The position numbers and the translations under genes were made by a program. Shown one piece after another: positions 1 to 8,445 of a stretch of DNA of 64,000 nt. The stretch lies in assembly GCF_003590775.1 (NCBI RefSeq), contig NZ_QYUM01000004.1:496001-560000 (forward strand). Reading direction: 5' to 3'. The notes below the pieces were generated by a model, which made no database searches, had not been told where the DNA came from, and saw nothing but the letters and a program-made list of their open reading frames with translations. This stretch comes from Sphingomonas cavernae. Lineage in GTDB: Bacteria > Pseudomonadota > Alphaproteobacteria > Sphingomonadales > Sphingomonadaceae. Positions within the stretch are counted from its first letter, which is position 1, and each line of letters starts with the position of its first letter.

Positions 1-258
1 TCCCGCGGTGGCCCGGAAGGCATGGTGACTGTTACCGTCAGCGACAACGGCCCGGGCATTTCGCCCGACATATTGGAACGGCCATTCGAGCCGTTCGTCT
101 CCACCAAGGCCTATGGCATGGGCGTCGGGCTGTCGATCTGCCGGCGTATCATCGAATCCCATGGCGGCAGCTTCGCCGCCCAAAACAAGGCCGACGGCGG
201 CGCGGTGATCAGCCTCACCCTGCCCGCCGTCACGCAGACGGAACTCGCGACAGGATGA
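1..258 (+). CDS. Sensor histidine kinase, C-terminal ATPase fragment (FixL-like)
   Basis: The reading frame is open from the first base, so only the last 85 residues of the protein are present. They form the end of a HATPase_c domain: the G1 box (VSDNGPGI), the F-box region (PFEPFVSTK) and the G2 box (GMGVGLSICRRIIESHGG). The protein would autophosphorylate a histidine encoded upstream of the window and pass the phosphate to the response regulator. The stop codon overlaps the start of that regulator gene by 4 bases, so the pair is translationally coupled. The call as a FixL-type kinase rests on the partner being FixJ-like; the sensory domain is not visible. Confidence 0.9.
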   Translation, partial: SRGGPEGMVTVTVSDNGPGISPDILERPFEPFVSTKAYGMGVGLSICRRIIESHGGSFAAQNKADGGAVISLTLPAVTQTELATG

Positions 259-875
259 CGACAAGAAATCTCTACATCGTCGACGATGACGATATCGTGC
301 GCTCTTCGTTGCAGAGCCTCATGTCGGTGATGCCGGATATGGCGATCCGCGGTTTTCGTTCGGGAGACGCATTCCTCGCCGCCGCGGACGCTCTCGCACC
401 CGGGTGCCTGCTGCTCGACCTGCATATGCCCGGCACCTCGGGGATAGATGTGCTCAAGGCGATCGGCGTCCATCAATCAAGGTTTGTCGCGATTGTCCTC
501 ACTGGTCAGGGCGACGTGTCGCTGGCGGTGCTCGCAATGAAGGCCGGGGCAATCGACTTCATCGAGAAACCCTGCGACCATCTGGCGCTCATCCAGGCAA
601 TTGACCTCGCTTTTGCGCGTCAGGCGCATTCGAGCCTGGAGGTGGCGCGCGTCGAAGCTGCCGCGGCAAAGCTCGCCCTGCTGTCATCGCGCGAGCGCGA
701 CGTGCTGCGCGGGCTTATCGATGGGCGCTCGAACAAGGCGATCGCCTATGATCTCGATATCAGTCCGCGCACGGTAGAGATCTACCGTGCCAAGGTGATG
801 GAAAAGCTCGAAGTCCGGAGCCTTTCCGAAGCGCTTGGCATCGCCTTCGCCGGTGGCTGGTTTCCGGCGGGTTAA
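255..875 (+). CDS. FixJ-family two-component response regulator
   Basis: This is a 206-residue protein with an N-terminal receiver domain. The acidic pocket (VDDDD), the phospho-acceptor Asp in LLLDLHMPG and the conserved Lys in EKP are all visible. A C-terminal LuxR/GerE helix-turn-helix follows (LSSRERDVLRGLIDGRSNK to TVEIYRAKVMEKL). This architecture is that of FixJ/NarL regulators, which bind DNA as dimers when phosphorylated. It overlaps the preceding kinase gene by 4 bases and is its cognate partner. Its targets are unknown; the divergently placed alginate-export gene nearby is one candidate. It converges on the next gene with a 4-base overlap. Confidence 0.9.
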   Translation: MTTRNLYIVDDDDIVRSSLQSLMSVMPDMAIRGFRSGDAFLAAADALAPGCLLLDLHMPGTSGIDVLKAIGVHQSRFVAIVLTGQGDVSLAVLAMKAGAIDFIEKPCDHLALIQAIDLAFARQAHSSLEVARVEAAAAKLALLSSRERDVLRGLIDGRSNKAIAYDLDISPRTVEIYRAKVMEKLEVRSLSEALGIAFAGGWFPAG

Positions 876-1246
876 ACCGACACCATCTGCGCGCGCCACC
901 GCTTGAGCAGTGCTACCACTCGCTCGGTTTCGCTGTCCCGAAGCACGATCGCGCAGCGCGGATCGTCTATGTCAGGGTGCGGCTTGCAGACGAACAGGAT
1001 CACGCCGTTACACCAGCCCCGCTGACGGATGGCGACGACGCGTTCGGACGGAGGCAGCCGCGGGGCGCCGGTATCGGTGATCAGCGTCGCCGACTCGCGC
1101 ATCCCCGCATCCAGCGCCGCATCGTCGAAATTGTCGACGATCATCATGATCTCGCCCGCCAGCCCGAGGCGTGCCGACCAAATGCTGCGCAGCGCTCGAT
1201 CCGCGATCGCGAGCACCACGATCTCTTCATCAAGGCTAGGCTTCAC
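872..1246 (-). CDS. Hypothetical protein, degenerate receiver-like
   Basis: This is a 124-residue soluble protein that I do not recognise with confidence. The GTG start has a GGAG sequence 6 bases upstream. The alternation of short hydrophobic strands (EIVVLAIAD, EIMMIVDNF, GVILFVCK, RCAIVLRD) with helices recalls a receiver-like alpha/beta fold. The usual phospho-acceptor and Lys motifs are not clear, so phosphorylation is not supported. It overlaps the response-regulator gene tail to tail by 4 bases. It lies 112 bases downstream of the outer membrane barrel gene on the same strand, so the two may share a transcript. Confidence 0.6.
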   Translation of the reverse strand: MKPSLDEEIVVLAIADRALRSIWSARLGLAGEIMMIVDNFDDAALDAGMRESATLITDTGAPRLPPSERVVAIRQRGWCNGVILFVCKPHPDIDDPRCAIVLRDSETERVVALLKRWRAQMVSV

Positions 1247-1358
1247 AGGGCACTCCGGGGCGATCTCGCGTGACGATTAACGGGGACGAATTGGTCCGGT
1301 GGCGGCAGCAAAGGACGCGATGGCAACCCACCGCGCACGATCCGCCGATCGCCAGCGA

Positions 1359-2798
1359 TCAGATTTCGATCGCCAGGTCCAGATAGCCATAATGGGTGTC
1401 CCCCGTTGCCGGAGCGTTGGGCGCTTCGGTCAGGAAACGGCCCTTGGCAAGCCAGGCCGCCCCCGTGTCGACGCGGAGCAGGTCTGGAATGATCCAGTAG
1501 CGCACGCGCCCCTCGACCTGATGACCCGCGAAGCGGCCGGTATCGCCGTTCCTGTCGCGTACGCCGGTCGACGAGAAGCTATCGGTCGCCTCATCCAGCC
1601 AAAGCGCGCGGTACATCAACGATGCGTCGAGACGCTTGTCGGGCTTCACGTCGAGCCGGACGCCGGGCGACGAAAGATTGGCCCGACCGACCGGACCGTA
1701 CAGGCTGGTCGGTCCAAACTCGAAGCGGCGCGCACCAAAGAGATTGTCGAAGCGATTGAAGGTCCGCGCCGACGGGCCATCGCCGCTCGCCTCGTCGAAA
1801 TGAACCGAAATGCGTGGCTTCAGCGGGCCATCGAACGTCTTGCCGATCTCGGCGTGGAGGAAATAGGCCGAAACATCGAGGTCGGTCAGGTCGGTGGTCG
1901 CGGTGCTGCTCCGCGTCTCGCCGAACTGATAGGCACCTTCCAGATCATAGTCGAAAGCGCCGTTGGCGGGCTTGCGGGACAAGCGAATGCCCGGCGTGAA
2001 CAGCCGGCGGTTGCGCGTCTGGCGCGAACCGGAATCACGCTCGAACAGGCGATAGCCATAGATTTCGAGCGTCCCTTTGCCGAACACCCCCGCCTTGGTG
2101 AGGCTGCCACCGAAGAGCTGCAGATCGGTGGTTTCCTGGTCCCATTCGACACGGTCGTGGCGGATGCCGTCGGCATCTTCGGGCAGGCGGATCTGCGGCA
2201 TGGACCACAGCAACACCAGCCGATCACCCGCTTTGCTGTTCCAGTCGAGATAGGCGCCTGTGTACGCGTTGGTGGTGTTGCGGAACGACTGCCGCGCGAC
2301 GAGCCGGCGCGAACCGATATCGAGCGTGAAGCGCCCCGCCTTCGCGGTCGCCCTGGAACCGTCGCCCAGATCGTCGAGATCGAGGCCGACATAGGCCTGG
2401 ACGAGCTCCATGGCGTTGACCTCGCTCGTTCCGGCCGAAGAATTCGTCTTCTGGAAATAGGTGCGTGCGTCCCACAGTTCGCCGCCGAACCGAACCGGCC
2501 CGGTGTCATACTCCGCGAATACCGTGGTTTTCAGCGACAGCATGAAATCATCCTGCGCGATATTCGGCCGAAACTGGCCGTCAATTGCCTCGATGCGCGA
2601 TCGCAGGCTTGCCTTCAGCGTCAGCCCTTCGGGGGAACCCACCGCTTCAAGCAACGGGTTGTCCTTGGCGTGGGCCGTCCCGGCGGCAAGCGCGAATGTC
2701 GATCCGTGCACCAGTGCGGCGATGAGAAAGCGTCGTATCGCGGGCTTGGCGCAAAGGGCATTCGACAGGGCGCCACGCCGGCCGGTCTCAATTGACAT
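1359..2798 (-). CDS. Alginate-export-family outer membrane beta-barrel protein
   Basis: This is a 479-residue protein with a long basic N-terminus and a hydrophobic signal sequence ending near AAGTAHA. It is followed by many alternating amphipathic strands rich in Arg, Asp and aromatic residues (for example LKASLRSRIEAIDGQF, DTGPVRFGGELWDARTYF, ATAKAGRFTLDIGSRRLVARQSFRNT). These match the alginate_export/AlgE-like barrel family seen in many sphingomonads, where the true substrate is usually unknown. A GGAG sequence precedes the ATG by about 10 bases. No alginate biosynthesis genes are in the window, so alginate itself is not implied. A candidate promoter with an activator dyad lies upstream. 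Confidence 0.8.
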   Translation of the reverse strand: MSIETGRRGALSNALCAKPAIRRFLIAALVHGSTFALAAGTAHAKDNPLLEAVGSPEGLTLKASLRSRIEAIDGQFRPNIAQDDFMLSLKTTVFAEYDTGPVRFGGELWDARTYFQKTNSSAGTSEVNAMELVQAYVGLDLDDLGDGSRATAKAGRFTLDIGSRRLVARQSFRNTTNAYTGAYLDWNSKAGDRLVLLWSMPQIRLPEDADGIRHDRVEWDQETTDLQLFGGSLTKAGVFGKGTLEIYGYRLFERDSGSRQTRNRRLFTPGIRLSRKPANGAFDYDLEGAYQFGETRSSTATTDLTDLDVSAYFLHAEIGKTFDGPLKPRISVHFDEASGDGPSARTFNRFDNLFGARRFEFGPTSLYGPVGRANLSSPGVRLDVKPDKRLDASLMYRALWLDEATDSFSSTGVRDRNGDTGRFAGHQVEGRVRYWIIPDLLRVDTGAAWLAKGRFLTEAPNAPATGDTHYGYLDLAIEI

Positions 2799-2827
2799 GG
2801 GTACAGATCTCCAGGGTGTGAGCCCTC

Positions 2828-2867
2828 CTTATAGAAAGGCGTGGCGCGACGCTGCGTTATTTACGCA
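2828..2867 (-). promoter_or_regulatory. Candidate promoter and activator dyad for the alginate-export gene
   Basis: On the minus strand a TATAAG box (2828-2833) precedes the gene. A 15-bp dyad TGCGTTATTTACGCA lies at 2853-2867, centred about 40 bases upstream of the expected transcription start, the usual place for a class II activator. There is no good -35 hexamer. The dyad may bind the neighbouring FixJ-like regulator or a CRP/FNR-type protein; this is inference from position and symmetry only. Confidence 0.35.
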
Positions 2868-2942
2868 ATTCTTACCATGTGCGGCCGTTGCGCATCGTTT
2901 TGGCGGCAGGACGATCGGCCGCCCCCACGATACGTCGCTCTT

Positions 2943-2952
2943 CTCCTATAAT
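2943..2952 (+). promoter_or_regulatory. Candidate promoter for the chemotaxis receptor (TCCTATAAT box)
   Basis: TCTCCTATAAT at 2942-2952 reads towards the chemotaxis receptor and matches the -10-like box found before the minus-strand flagellar operons of this window. The leader to the receptor start would be about 250 bases. Nothing else gene-like is visible in the 2799-3205 gap. Confidence 0.4.
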
Positions 2953-3205
2953 TAATCAGGCTGCGGGCGCTGGCGCGGAGCCCGAAAACGACTGCATAGA
3001 AAGCCTGAAATGATCGAACAGACTGTAAATACAGCTTTTATTCGGCGCAGGAAGGTTGCCGTTGGTACGGTCCAGGCCCCGCCGGATCGCTCCGTTGTTT
3101 GAGACACGCTGTGACCACCGTTCAGCGCCGATCTTTGTGAAATCTTCGGGGACACAGGAATCCGCCTGACCCGGCACATTATTCTCAATTATGAAGGAAC
3201 CCGAG

Positions 3206-5104
3206 ATGCAAAATGCTCTCCAGAACTGGCGGCTGCCTCGAAAGATGCTGATCGCCTTCACGCTCATCGCGATATTCGTCGCCGCGCTTGGCGGAAGCGC
3301 CATCATCGCCAACAAGCGCCTCAGTGAAATCAGTGACGATCACGTCAAGAACAGCCTTGCCGCCGCTTCGACGCTTTCCGACGTTCGCGGTTTCGTCCGT
3401 GAATATCGCATTCTCGTCTATTCGGTGGTGACCGCGCGCAGCGAGAAAGAGCTCGCGGAGCTCAACGGCCGCCTCGCCAAGAACCACGAGAATATCGACG
3501 AGGCGGTCGAGGCGTACGAGAAATTCTCCGATGAAAGCCTCGACGGCCAGATCGAGGATTTCGGCACCAAGGTCGCCACGCTCAAGGAGGTCAACCAGCG
3601 CATTTTCGACCTTAAGGGCCAGAACCAGCCCGATCAGGCGATGGAGGTGCTCAAGACTGATGGCAAGGCCGCATCGCACGCGGCGATCAAGGCGACCAAC
3701 AAGTTGATGGAGGACACCATCAAGATCGCCGAGCAGAAGGGTGCCGACGGCAACAGCTTCGCCAACAACGCGCTGATGTTCATGTCGGTGATGATGGCGC
3801 TCACCATCGGCCTGCTCGCGCTGGTCTGGAATGTGCTCAACCGCACGGTCTCGCGTCCGCTGGGCGAACTGACGACTGTCACATCCACGCTCGCCGAAGG
3901 CCGCGAGGCGATGGTGCCGCACCGCGATCGCGCAGACGAACTCGGCGAGATCGCCAAGGCGGTCGAGCTCTTCCGCCTCGCCGCGGTCGCGCGTCAGGAA
4001 GCCGACCGCAAGCTTGCAGAAGAACAACAGCTTGTCACGACAACGCTCGGCGACAGCCTGGCCTCGCTGGCGCAAGGCGACCTGACCGTCGAGGTAAAGG
4101 CCGAGTTCCCCACCGGCGTTGCAAGCCTGAAGACCAACTTCAACGACGCGGTCGAACGGTTGCGCGAGATGATCGGCGCGGTTTCGGAAAGCGCAACGGG
4201 AATTCGCACGGGGTCGCAGGAAATCGCACAGGCATCCGAGGATCTGGCGCGCCGGACCGAGGGCAATGCCGCGAGCCTCGAGGAAACCTCGGCTGCACTC
4301 GTCCAGATAGACGATCGCCTGAAGGCGACCGCAGTCGCCGCGGGCCGCACCGTCGGACGCGCCGACCAGGCGATCGCCACCGTCAGCGGCGGCCGCTCGA
4401 TCGCGGACGAGGCGGTGCAGGCGATGGAGCGCGTGCGTGAAAGCGCAACGGGCATCGATTCTGTCATCGAAGGCCTCGACAAGATCGCCTTCCAGACGCG
4501 CGTTCTTGCAATGAACGCTGCGGTCGAGGCTGGCCGTGCCGGCGATGCGGGCCGCGGTTTCGCGGTCGTCGCTGATCTCGTTTCGGCGCTCGCGATGCGC
4601 TCGGAAGAGGAAGCCAAGCGCGCACGCGAGCAGCTCACCGCCACGCAGACCGATATCGTGATGGCCGTTGGCGCGGTGCAGAAGGTCGATGGCGCACTGG
4701 CCGACATCTCGGGCGACGTCAGCGAGGTTCACACGCTGCTCGGCAGCATGGCTGCAGACAACCAGGCGCAGTCGTCCGCGATCAGCCAGATCAGCGTCGC
4801 GATCAGCACCATGGACCAGTCGACGCAGCAGAACGCCGCGATGGTCGAGGAAACCTCCGCTGCCGCGCGCAACCTGACAAGCGAGGTCACCTCGCTTGCC
4901 GAACAGGCGGCGCTGTTCAAGGTCGACAATGAGAGGCGGCCAGTCGCCCGCAAGCCCGCAGCCGCATCCGCGGTCAAGACCGGCGGCGGCGCCACGTCCA
5001 AGCCCTATGTCTCGCCCGTCAAGGCGCTCCCGGTCTCGGCGATGGCCAAGGCAAACGGCGCGTCGAACGGCCATGGCAGCAAGGAGGACTGGTCGGACTT
5101 CTAA
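3206..5104 (+). CDS. Methyl-accepting chemotaxis protein
   Basis: This is a 632-residue transmembrane receptor that controls CheA and thereby flagellar rotation. A first membrane helix (about residues 14-35) and a second (about 189-212, [18 protein letters not shown]) flank a periplasmic helical domain of roughly 150 residues. A HAMP linker follows, then the long cytoplasmic coiled-coil signalling domain with the conserved hairpin tip ([20 protein letters not shown], then [19 protein letters not shown]). The protein ends in DWSDF, which fits the xWxxF tether that recruits CheR/CheB in other receptors. The second ATG was chosen because AAGGA lies at the right distance, and an upstream in-frame ATG at 3191 would cover it. 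A strong terminator follows. Confidence 0.93.
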   Translation: MQNALQNWRLPRKMLIAFTLIAIFVAALGGSAIIANKRLSEISDDHVKNSLAAASTLSDVRGFVREYRILVYSVVTARSEKELAELNGRLAKNHENIDEAVEAYEKFSDESLDGQIEDFGTKVATLKEVNQRIFDLKGQNQPDQAMEVLKTDGKAASHAAIKATNKLMEDTIKIAEQKGADGNSFANNALMFMSVMMALTIGLLALVWNVLNRTVSRPLGELTTVTSTLAEGREAMVPHRDRADELGEIAKAVELFRLAAVARQEADRKLAEEQQLVTTTLGDSLASLAQGDLTVEVKAEFPTGVASLKTNFNDAVERLREMIGAVSESATGIRTGSQEIAQASEDLARRTEGNAASLEETSAALVQIDDRLKATAVAAGRTVGRADQAIATVSGGRSIADEAVQAMERVRESATGIDSVIEGLDKIAFQTRVLAMNAAVEAGRAGDAGRGFAVVADLVSALAMRSEEEAKRAREQLTATQTDIVMAVGAVQKVDGALADISGDVSEVHTLLGSMAADNQAQSSAISQISVAISTMDQSTQQNAAMVEETSAAARNLTSEVTSLAEQAALFKVDNERRPVARKPAAASAVKTGGGATSKPYVSPVKALPVSAMAKANGASNGHGSKEDWSDF

Positions 5105-5155
5105 ACGCCGATCACAAGCGACCATGGCGCTCCCACGCTATGGCCCGGCCTTGAA

Positions 5156-5189
5156 AGGCGTCCGGCGATGATCGCCGGACGCCTTTTTT
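5156..5189 (+). terminator. Rho-independent terminator after the chemotaxis receptor gene
   Basis: A 12-bp perfect GC-rich stem (GGCGTCCGGCGA and its complement) with a 3-base loop is followed by six T residues. It lies about 50 bases after the receptor stop codon. Confidence 0.9.
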
Positions 5190-5306
5190 GGTGCTATTGC
5201 GGAAATTTACGGTCGCCCCAACAACCCCGCGGATGGCAGGTAACGGCCCAAGGACGGCCGTTCAAAGTGTGCCACTCGCAGCCCCAAAGCGGACGTGCGG
5301 TGCGAA

Positions 5307-6578
5307 CTACTCCAACCGTGTGACCGGAGGAGGCGCCCACTCACCTTTTTTAACGATGTCCTTGGGAACGTACGCGCGGAAGGTGAGCGAAAACGGCTTG
5401 CCATCGGGCGTGGGCAGCCAATTGGACTCGGCGATACCAACAACCGGCTTCGGCCCCATTGCTATCTTCAGCGCCCCATCCGGTTCGGCCTGCAGTGGCG
5501 AATAGCTGTTGAAGTTATAACGCTTGAGGTCGTTGGGAACGACCCGGTAATCCGGCACACCCACCAATATCACCGACCAATAGGCGTTGACGACGGCGCT
5601 TGGCAGATCGTCCTGCGGGAAATGGATGACGTAGTCGTTCGATCCATCCAGCGTGACGCCCTCGGCATCCTGCGTGGCGACGATATAGACAACCTCGCTC
5701 AACTGGTTTGTCCATATTCCGGCATAGTTTGCCGCTGCACGCCCCCAGAAGTTGACGCCGAAGTTCCCCCCGGCGTTGGCGACCAGCCAGTGGTTCCTGT
5801 AAGGCGAAGCCTTGGTGAAGGTGTATTCAAGAAACTCCGGGATTGCCTTCTTGCGGATGAGTTTGTCGACGCGGTCGAAGGCCTCTTGCGACGATGCCAC
5901 ATAAGCTGTGACGGCGCGCACCTGCTGCTGCATCTCCGCTGCGTTGGGCGCCACATCTTGGGCGCTGCTGAACCGCGCATCGATGTCCTGAAAAATGTCC
6001 GCACCCGGCAGGTCCGCATTTCCGAAGGGTTTGACGAACGGAGGCGGCAGAATGACGGGATTGCCGAGCGGCGTGGCTTTGAAGGATTTTTGCAGCGTCA
6101 CGGCTCCGTCAGGATCGCCCTTCAGTTCCACGCGCCCCAGCAGCTTCGCCTTGCGGGAATGCAACTCTATGCGGGTGGCGTCAGCGGGAAGGCTTCCCTG
6201 AAACCCGGGAGCCACGAGAGCGAACTTGCCAAAGGGCTTGGAAGGAAACTTCCGTTCATTGATGTTGGCAATGACTTCGGCCCACTCATCGAGAATTTGA
6301 GCGGTGTAGTAGCGTCCAGTGATTTCCGGCACGTCGAGTATCACCGGCGTACGCTCATCGACTGCGAACCATGCTTCCAGATAGGCCACGTCGAAATTGG
6401 GATTGGCAAAGTCCGCAGTGCCAAGCGGGTTGTATGTGATCTTGTTGTATTCGAAACCCTCACCCTCCCGGTCGACACGCTCCTGACGGATCACAAGCAA
6501 GCGGGCGAGCAGATAAACATACGCGTTGGTAATCGTTTCATCGTCGGGCATGGCCGTTGCGAGTGAGTCCAATGGCAC
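5307..6578 (-). CDS. DUF1254/DUF1214 domain protein
   Basis: This is a 423-residue protein. The N-terminal half (ITYNPLGTADFANPNFDVAYLEAWFAVDERTPVI region, then TGRYYTAQILDEWAEV) has the DUF1254 pattern. The C-terminal part (GSNDYVIHFPQDDLPSAVVNAYWSVILVG, then FSLTFRAYVPKD) has the DUF1214 pattern. These paired domains occur in proteins of unknown function that are often periplasmic. No signal peptide is evident from this GTG start, although GGAG lies 7 bases upstream. A cytoplasmic form or an undetected longer start are both possible. The IS30 element lies 240 bases upstream and does not interrupt the coding sequence. Confidence 0.8.
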   Translation of the reverse strand: MPLDSLATAMPDDETITNAYVYLLARLLVIRQERVDREGEGFEYNKITYNPLGTADFANPNFDVAYLEAWFAVDERTPVILDVPEITGRYYTAQILDEWAEVIANINERKFPSKPFGKFALVAPGFQGSLPADATRIELHSRKAKLLGRVELKGDPDGAVTLQKSFKATPLGNPVILPPPFVKPFGNADLPGADIFQDIDARFSSAQDVAPNAAEMQQQVRAVTAYVASSQEAFDRVDKLIRKKAIPEFLEYTFTKASPYRNHWLVANAGGNFGVNFWGRAAANYAGIWTNQLSEVVYIVATQDAEGVTLDGSNDYVIHFPQDDLPSAVVNAYWSVILVGVPDYRVVPNDLKRYNFNSYSPLQAEPDGALKIAMGPKPVVGIAESNWLPTPDGKPFSLTFRAYVPKDIVKKGEWAPPPVTRLE

Positions 6579-6816
6579 GATCGTTCTCCGCTATAGGCCC
6601 ACACGTCATTCTGCTTGGGCAAGGAAGCTCCCAGCTTACCCAAACCAGATTTCGGCAAAATCGGGGATTACCCTTAGGCGATGACCAGCGTGACGCCTCG
6701 GAACGTCCGCTCCGCGATACGGTCAAACCAAAACAGGACAGTCCGGACTCCACGACATTCCAGACATCGCGGGGGGGGCAAAAGCTGCCACCAAAAGTGG
6801 ACCGTCCGGACACGAC

Positions 6817-8042
6817 GGTGGGTTCAACGGGTCAGCGCAACACTTCAATCTTGAGGAAAGATGGAGTGGGAGCGATGAAACAGCGACGGCGGATTTACTA
6901 CTCGGCGGAACAGCGGGCCGAAATCTGGGATCGCTGGCGGCGCGGTGAGTCGATGAGTTCGATCGGACGGCGGTTCGAGCGGGAGTCTTCGTCGATCTTC
7001 TCGGTGCTGTCGCCATCCGGCGGCATCCGTCCACCGGAACGAAAACGCCCCAGCCAGGCGTTGCGACTGAGCGAGCGCGAGGAGATTTCCAGAGGGCTCG
7101 GAGTAGGCTTGTCGCTGCGGACCATTGCTATCCGGCTTGGTCGAGCGCCCTCGACCATCAGCCGGGAGGTCGGCCGCAACGGGGGCACGGAATGCTACCG
7201 GGCCGTGGCATCGGATCAGGCGGCATGGGATCGTGCGCGACGCCCGAAGCCATGCAAGCTGGCTTGCCATGCCTCCCTGCGCCGAACAGTATCAGCCAAA
7301 CTGTGCCGCAAGTGGTCGCCAGAGCAGATCGCGGGCTGGCTCAAACGCAGATTTCCGGACGAAGAGCAGCATCGCGTGTCACATGAGACGATCTACAAAA
7401 GCCTGTTCATTCAGGCCCGTGGCGTTCTGAAGAAGGAGCTTATCGAACATCTCAGGGCCAAGCGCACCATCCGGCGGTCTCGACATGCCAGCCTGAAGCG
7501 AGACGGGCTGGGTCAGGTGAAGAACGCCATATCGATAAGCGAGCGCCCCGCGTCTGTCGAAGATCGCGCAGTTCCGGGGCACTGGGAAGGCGACCTGCTG
7601 GCCGGATCATGCAACAGCTACATCGCTACGCTCGTCGAGCGCCAGTCGCGCTATGTGATCCTCGTCAAGGTCGCGAACAAGGATACCAACAGCGTCGTCT
7701 CAGCCCTGATCAAGCAGGCGCGCAAATTGCCGCGCGAACTCTATCAGTCGCTGACCTGGGACCGTGGCAAGGAGCTTGCAGACCATCAGCGCTTCACGCT
7801 GGCAACCGACGTCGATGTGTATTTCTGCGATCCGAGGAGCCCTTGGCAGCGAGGCACCAATGAAAACACCAACCGCCTGCTACGCCAGTATCTCCCAAAG
7901 GGCATCGACTTATCCGCCTTCAGCCAGCTTCAGCTAAGCGCCATCGCGCGCCAGCTCAACGAACGACCGAGAAAGACATTGCTCTTTCAGACCCCGGCTG
8001 AGAAGTTCGAGGAGTGTGTTGCGCTGACCCGTTGAACCCACC
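6817..8042 (+). mobile_element. IS30-family insertion sequence, intact
   Basis: The element is 1226 bp. It is bounded by 27-bp perfect inverted repeats at 6817-6843 and 8016-8042; the outer end begins GGTGGGTTCAACGGGTCAGC. The flanking bases share only AC (6815-6816 and 8043-8044), which fits a 2-bp target duplication but is weak evidence on its own. The single transposase gene fills the element. It sits between the DUF1254 gene and the flagellar cluster and interrupts no recognisable gene. Confidence 0.92.
6875..8035 (+). CDS. IS30-family transposase
   Basis: This is a 386-residue protein, close to the 383 residues of the IS30 transposase. The N-terminus carries helix-turn-helix segments (AEIWDRWRRGESMSSIGRRF and LSLRTIAIRLGRAPSTISREV) for terminal-repeat binding. 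The C-terminal rve-type catalytic core has the DDE residues in EGDLL, WDRGKE and NENTN. The frame is intact with no stop or frameshift, so it may be active. The reading frame is open further upstream, but the ATG at 6875 was chosen because it is the first inside the element after the left repeat and gives a family-typical length. The stop codon lies within the right terminal repeat. Confidence 0.93.
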   Translation: MKQRRRIYYSAEQRAEIWDRWRRGESMSSIGRRFERESSSIFSVLSPSGGIRPPERKRPSQALRLSEREEISRGLGVGLSLRTIAIRLGRAPSTISREVGRNGGTECYRAVASDQAAWDRARRPKPCKLACHASLRRTVSAKLCRKWSPEQIAGWLKRRFPDEEQHRVSHETIYKSLFIQARGVLKKELIEHLRAKRTIRRSRHASLKRDGLGQVKNAISISERPASVEDRAVPGHWEGDLLAGSCNSYIATLVERQSRYVILVKVANKDTNSVVSALIKQARKLPRELYQSLTWDRGKELADHQRFTLATDVDVYFCDPRSPWQRGTNENTNRLLRQYLPKGIDLSAFSQLQLSAIARQLNERPRKTLLFQTPAEKFEECVALTR

Positions 8043-8060
8043 ACCAATTGCGGCCGTAAG

Positions 8061-8236
8061 ATCCTCCCCAAGCTCTGCTTGGGGAGGGGGACCATGCGCA
8101 GCATGGTGGAGGGGCAGGTAGCGGCACCGAGCAAGTCTCCCGCCCCTCCACCGCGCTGCGCGAGTTTAGGAATGAGCATGCCGCCAGCATGCCCATTCCT
8201 AAACTCCCCCTCCCCGAGACAAGCTCGGGGAGGAAT
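8061..8236. repeat. Composite palindromic intergenic repeat
   Basis: Outer arms are GC-rich hairpins (CTCCCCAAGC...GCTTGGGGAG at the left and CTCCCCGAGAC...CTCGGGGAG at the right). An inner hairpin at 8163-8205 has a 19-bp stem with one mismatch (AGTTTAGGAATG arms, GCATGC near the loop). The text resembles a repeat type I associate with sphingomonad intergenic regions. It is non-coding and fills most of the gap between the insertion sequence and the sigma-factor terminator. Confidence 0.75.
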
Positions 8237-8388
8237 TGAAACGCCGCTTGCCACCGCGTTGCCGACATTTGCCTCGGCAATAATACCGCCTCTTATGAAA
8301 CTCAGATGGAGCCCGCCTGGCGGCATCGCGGCAACCAGCACCGTGACAACAAACAGTCCCGACTCACCGACTACCCAGCGACGCACAC

Positions 8389-8420
8389 AAAAAAGCCCGC
8401 GGCGCCATCGCACCGCGGGC
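8389..8420 (-). terminator. Rho-independent terminator of the sigma-factor gene
   Basis: Read on the minus strand, a GCCCGCGG/CCGCGGGC stem with a 10-base loop is followed by six T residues. It sits 25 bases past the stop codon of the sigma-factor gene. A CCTTTT tract on the other side could allow weaker action on the plus strand. Confidence 0.85.
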
Positions 8421-8445
8421 CCTTTTGGGAAGGCGTCGGGAAACC

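Noticed and set aside
1299-2795. Long open frame (498 codons) on the plus strand
   Set aside because: It is antisense to the alginate-export gene, which has a signal peptide and barrel pattern. The plus-strand frame is an Arg-rich shadow typical of high-GC DNA.
3185-5125. Long open frame (646 codons) on the minus strand opposite the chemotaxis receptor
   Set aside because: The receptor on the plus strand has all domains, a ribosome-binding site and a terminator. The antisense product has no recognisable domain and a composition expected of a shadow frame.
5295-6566. Long open frame (423 codons) on the plus strand opposite the DUF1254 protein
   Set aside because: It is the mirror of a conserved-domain gene and has no recognisable motif of its own.
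6738-6812. GTCCGGAC repeats upstream of the insertion sequence as part of the element
   Set aside because: They lie outside the 27-bp terminal repeat and have no counterpart beyond the right end.
8061-8236. CRISPR-like array in the repeat region after the insertion sequence
   Set aside because: The repeats are inverted, not direct, and are not regularly spaced by unique segments. They are palindromic intergenic repeats.
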